Assembly (NCBI GenBank): GCA_910584645.1
Contig: CAJUAU010000003.1
Location: forward strand, 124,001-188,000
DNA: 64,000 bases
DNA from: an uncultured Eubacterium sp.
Lineage (GTDB): Bacteria > Bacillota > Clostridia > Lachnospirales > Lachnospiraceae
Direction: 5' to 3'
Each line of letters opens with the position of its first letter. The first letter of the stretch is position 1. This document shows positions 63,206-64,000 of the stretch, piece after piece. Position numbers and translations under genes: made by a program. The notes under the pieces are model-generated. The model was not told where the DNA came from and made no database searches. It saw only the letters and a program-made list of their open reading frames with translations.

Positions 63206-63310
63206 TTATGGGAAGAACGCTGCCTTTGCGTTCTTCTATGTGAAGATGCTTCACACCGTGAAGCATAAAAATATCTGGCGAGGTTTTTTCGAGCCGATAT
63301 TTTCCTTCAC
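63206..63310. repeat. nested hairpins in the DUF3268 leader
   Basis: Stems GAAGAACGC/GCGTTCTTC (63212-63236), ATGCTTCAC/GTGAAGCAT (63246-63265), and AATATC...GGC/GCC...GATATT (63270-63301), all within an outer TGTGAA/TTCACA pair. They follow the early terminator and precede the gene. Confidence 0.55.
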
Positions 63311-63332
63311 ATTAAAAAGCCGGAAAAGCTGC

Positions 63333-63561
63333 AAAAAAACATACAGAGCCAATGGTTCTGGAATTTGGGTGTCTCATCCAGTCATTGACTCTGTATATTC
63401 TATTTAAGCAGCCTTCCGGCTCATATATTCAACAGGCCTGCGCTATTGTGGACCACTCTGTGTGCGTTAATCCGTAACGGTAACACCTTCCTGATGTACC
63501 GAAGCCTGAACGCAAGCCCTTGCCACAGTTTCAGTATAGCAGGGGCATGTCACCTTGTCAA
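63333..63561 (-). promoter_or_regulatory. strong promoter with ~190-nt structured leader and early terminator
   Basis: Minus strand consensus promoter TTGACA (63556-63561), 17-bp spacer, TATACT (63533-63538). The leader from ~63526 has paired text such as TTGCGTT/AACGCA and ends in a strong terminator, arms ATACAGAGTCAATG/CATTGGCTCTGTAT with TTTTTTT (63333-63395). It could be a free small RNA or an attenuated leader of the DUF3268/sigma operon. I do not recognise a known riboswitch. Confidence 0.65.
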
Positions 63562-63660
63562 GCCTAATCGGAATATTTTTATGGATTTTTTTATAAATAT
63601 TCCCTTATAACTTCTTTTTGCCGGATTTGATTCCAGTCTGGAGTACAAACCAGGAGAGAA

Positions 63661-64000
63661 CTATTCATCCTCATCATAGTCCTCATCGTCATACTCGTCC
63701 TGCTCTTCCCTCCGTTTCTGTACAATATGGATGGCAATCAGGCTGCCAACAGCCACTACCATCCCAGCAGAAAACAAGACAAGATGCTTAATGGGAATGC
63801 CGGCAACTGTTTTTTCAGTGCCCTCCCCTTTTACTGCTGATCCGGTGCTGGCATCTGCAAGTGCCGTCTGCTGCACTCCCGTTTCTGTTTCACCAGAGGC
63901 ACTCTCCCCAGACCGGGATTCCATTTCCCCTCCCTGATCTAATGCATCTGCAGTATCTTTTGATACGTCATTCCCTGTGGCAAGGGCCTGCTCTGTGTCG
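63661..64000 (-). CDS. C-terminal part of a membrane-anchored element protein (partial)
   Basis: The minus-strand frame is open from the window edge to a stop at 63661. The visible ~112 residues are a Ser/Gly/Glu/Thr-rich extracellular-type linker, one membrane helix (IKHLVLFSAGMVVAVGSLIA) and a very acidic cytoplasmic tail (EEQDEYDDEDYDEDE). This end resembles the DUF4366/CD1107-type proteins of clostridial conjugative elements, from memory. The internal ATG at 63924 is probably not the start. Confidence 0.6.
   Translation of the reverse strand, partial: DTEQALATGNDVSKDTADALDQGGEMESRSGESASGETETGVQQTALADASTGSAVKGEGTEKTVAGIPIKHLVLFSAGMVVAVGSLIAIHIVQKRREEQDEYDDEDYDEDE

Noticed and set aside
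63400..63530. T-box riboswitch
   Set aside because: AAGGTGTTACCG is only loosely like the T-box core, no matching antiterminator is seen in the terminator stem, and the downstream gene is not an aminoacyl-tRNA or amino-acid gene.
1..64000. CRISPR array or cas genes
   Set aside because: No series of equal direct repeats with spacers and no Cas-like proteins were seen; the repeats present are palindromes scattered singly.

Overview
The window looks like part of a large mobile element or megaplasmid from a gut Clostridia species, most likely a Lachnospiraceae. This rests on gene content and style: strong AGGAGG ribosome sites, SigA-type promoters with TGn-extended -10 boxes, a class B sortase locus, and typical element genes (YqaJ exonuclease, RecD2-type helicase, YodL-domain protein, DUF3268 zinc protein, sigma-like regulators). 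I see no rRNA, tRNA, CRISPR array or core housekeeping operon. A ParM/ParR partition pair points to a plasmid-like replicon. Almost all genes lie on the minus strand, many with ATGA or TGATG overlaps, so they form long leftward operons.

Layout. 0-5 kb: sigma-like gene cut by the edge, XRE regulator, ParR and ParM, a group II intron without reverse transcriptase, and a CHC2/toprim primase-like gene. 4.5-11.1 kb: DNA recombination block (RecD2-like helicase, YqaJ exonuclease, several unknowns, one gene broken by an in-frame UGA). 11.4-16 kb: AT-rich cargo (KAP P-loop NTPase plus membrane partner, secreted nuclease, Rpn/PD-(D/E)XK protein). 16-27.7 kb: DNA methylase-like gene, unknown element genes, a MoxR-ATPase/VWA-metalloprotease-like pair, an SSB-like protein and small membrane proteins. 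27.8-33 kb: very AT-rich island with a 919-aa NTPase/toroid/TIR-like protein followed by an alpha/beta hydrolase and a SAM methyltransferase; this is the best candidate for an undescribed defence system. 33-43.8 kb: element core (YkgJ-type cysteine protein, YodL protein, NAD-dependent ligase), a Ku/ATP-ligase end-joining pair whose Ku 5' end has been rearranged, a family of small paralogous proteins, and a type I toxin-antitoxin candidate. 43.9-55.1 kb: chromosomal-type cargo (metallophosphoesterase, TSUP permease, two-component system, nitroreductase, flavodoxin, RND efflux pump, hydrolase/TetR). 55.1-63.2 kb: surface locus (class B sortase, thioester/Cna-B adhesin, CAP protein, signal peptidase, sigma factor, DUF3268). 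The right edge holds the C-terminus of a membrane-anchored protein.

Regulation stands out. Three operons start with the same module: a SigA promoter, a conserved TCAGTATC-type start and an early intrinsic terminator. Five other transcripts share a TTGTAA-17-TGTA(A/G)T promoter. A TTGAGGTTGAGTTGAG operator overlaps the -35 box of the two-component operon, the divergent TSUP gene and the distant RND pump, linking them as one regulon. A ~70-bp palindromic repeat occurs three times, once inside a coding sequence. All functional calls are from sequence reading and memory of families; no search was run.
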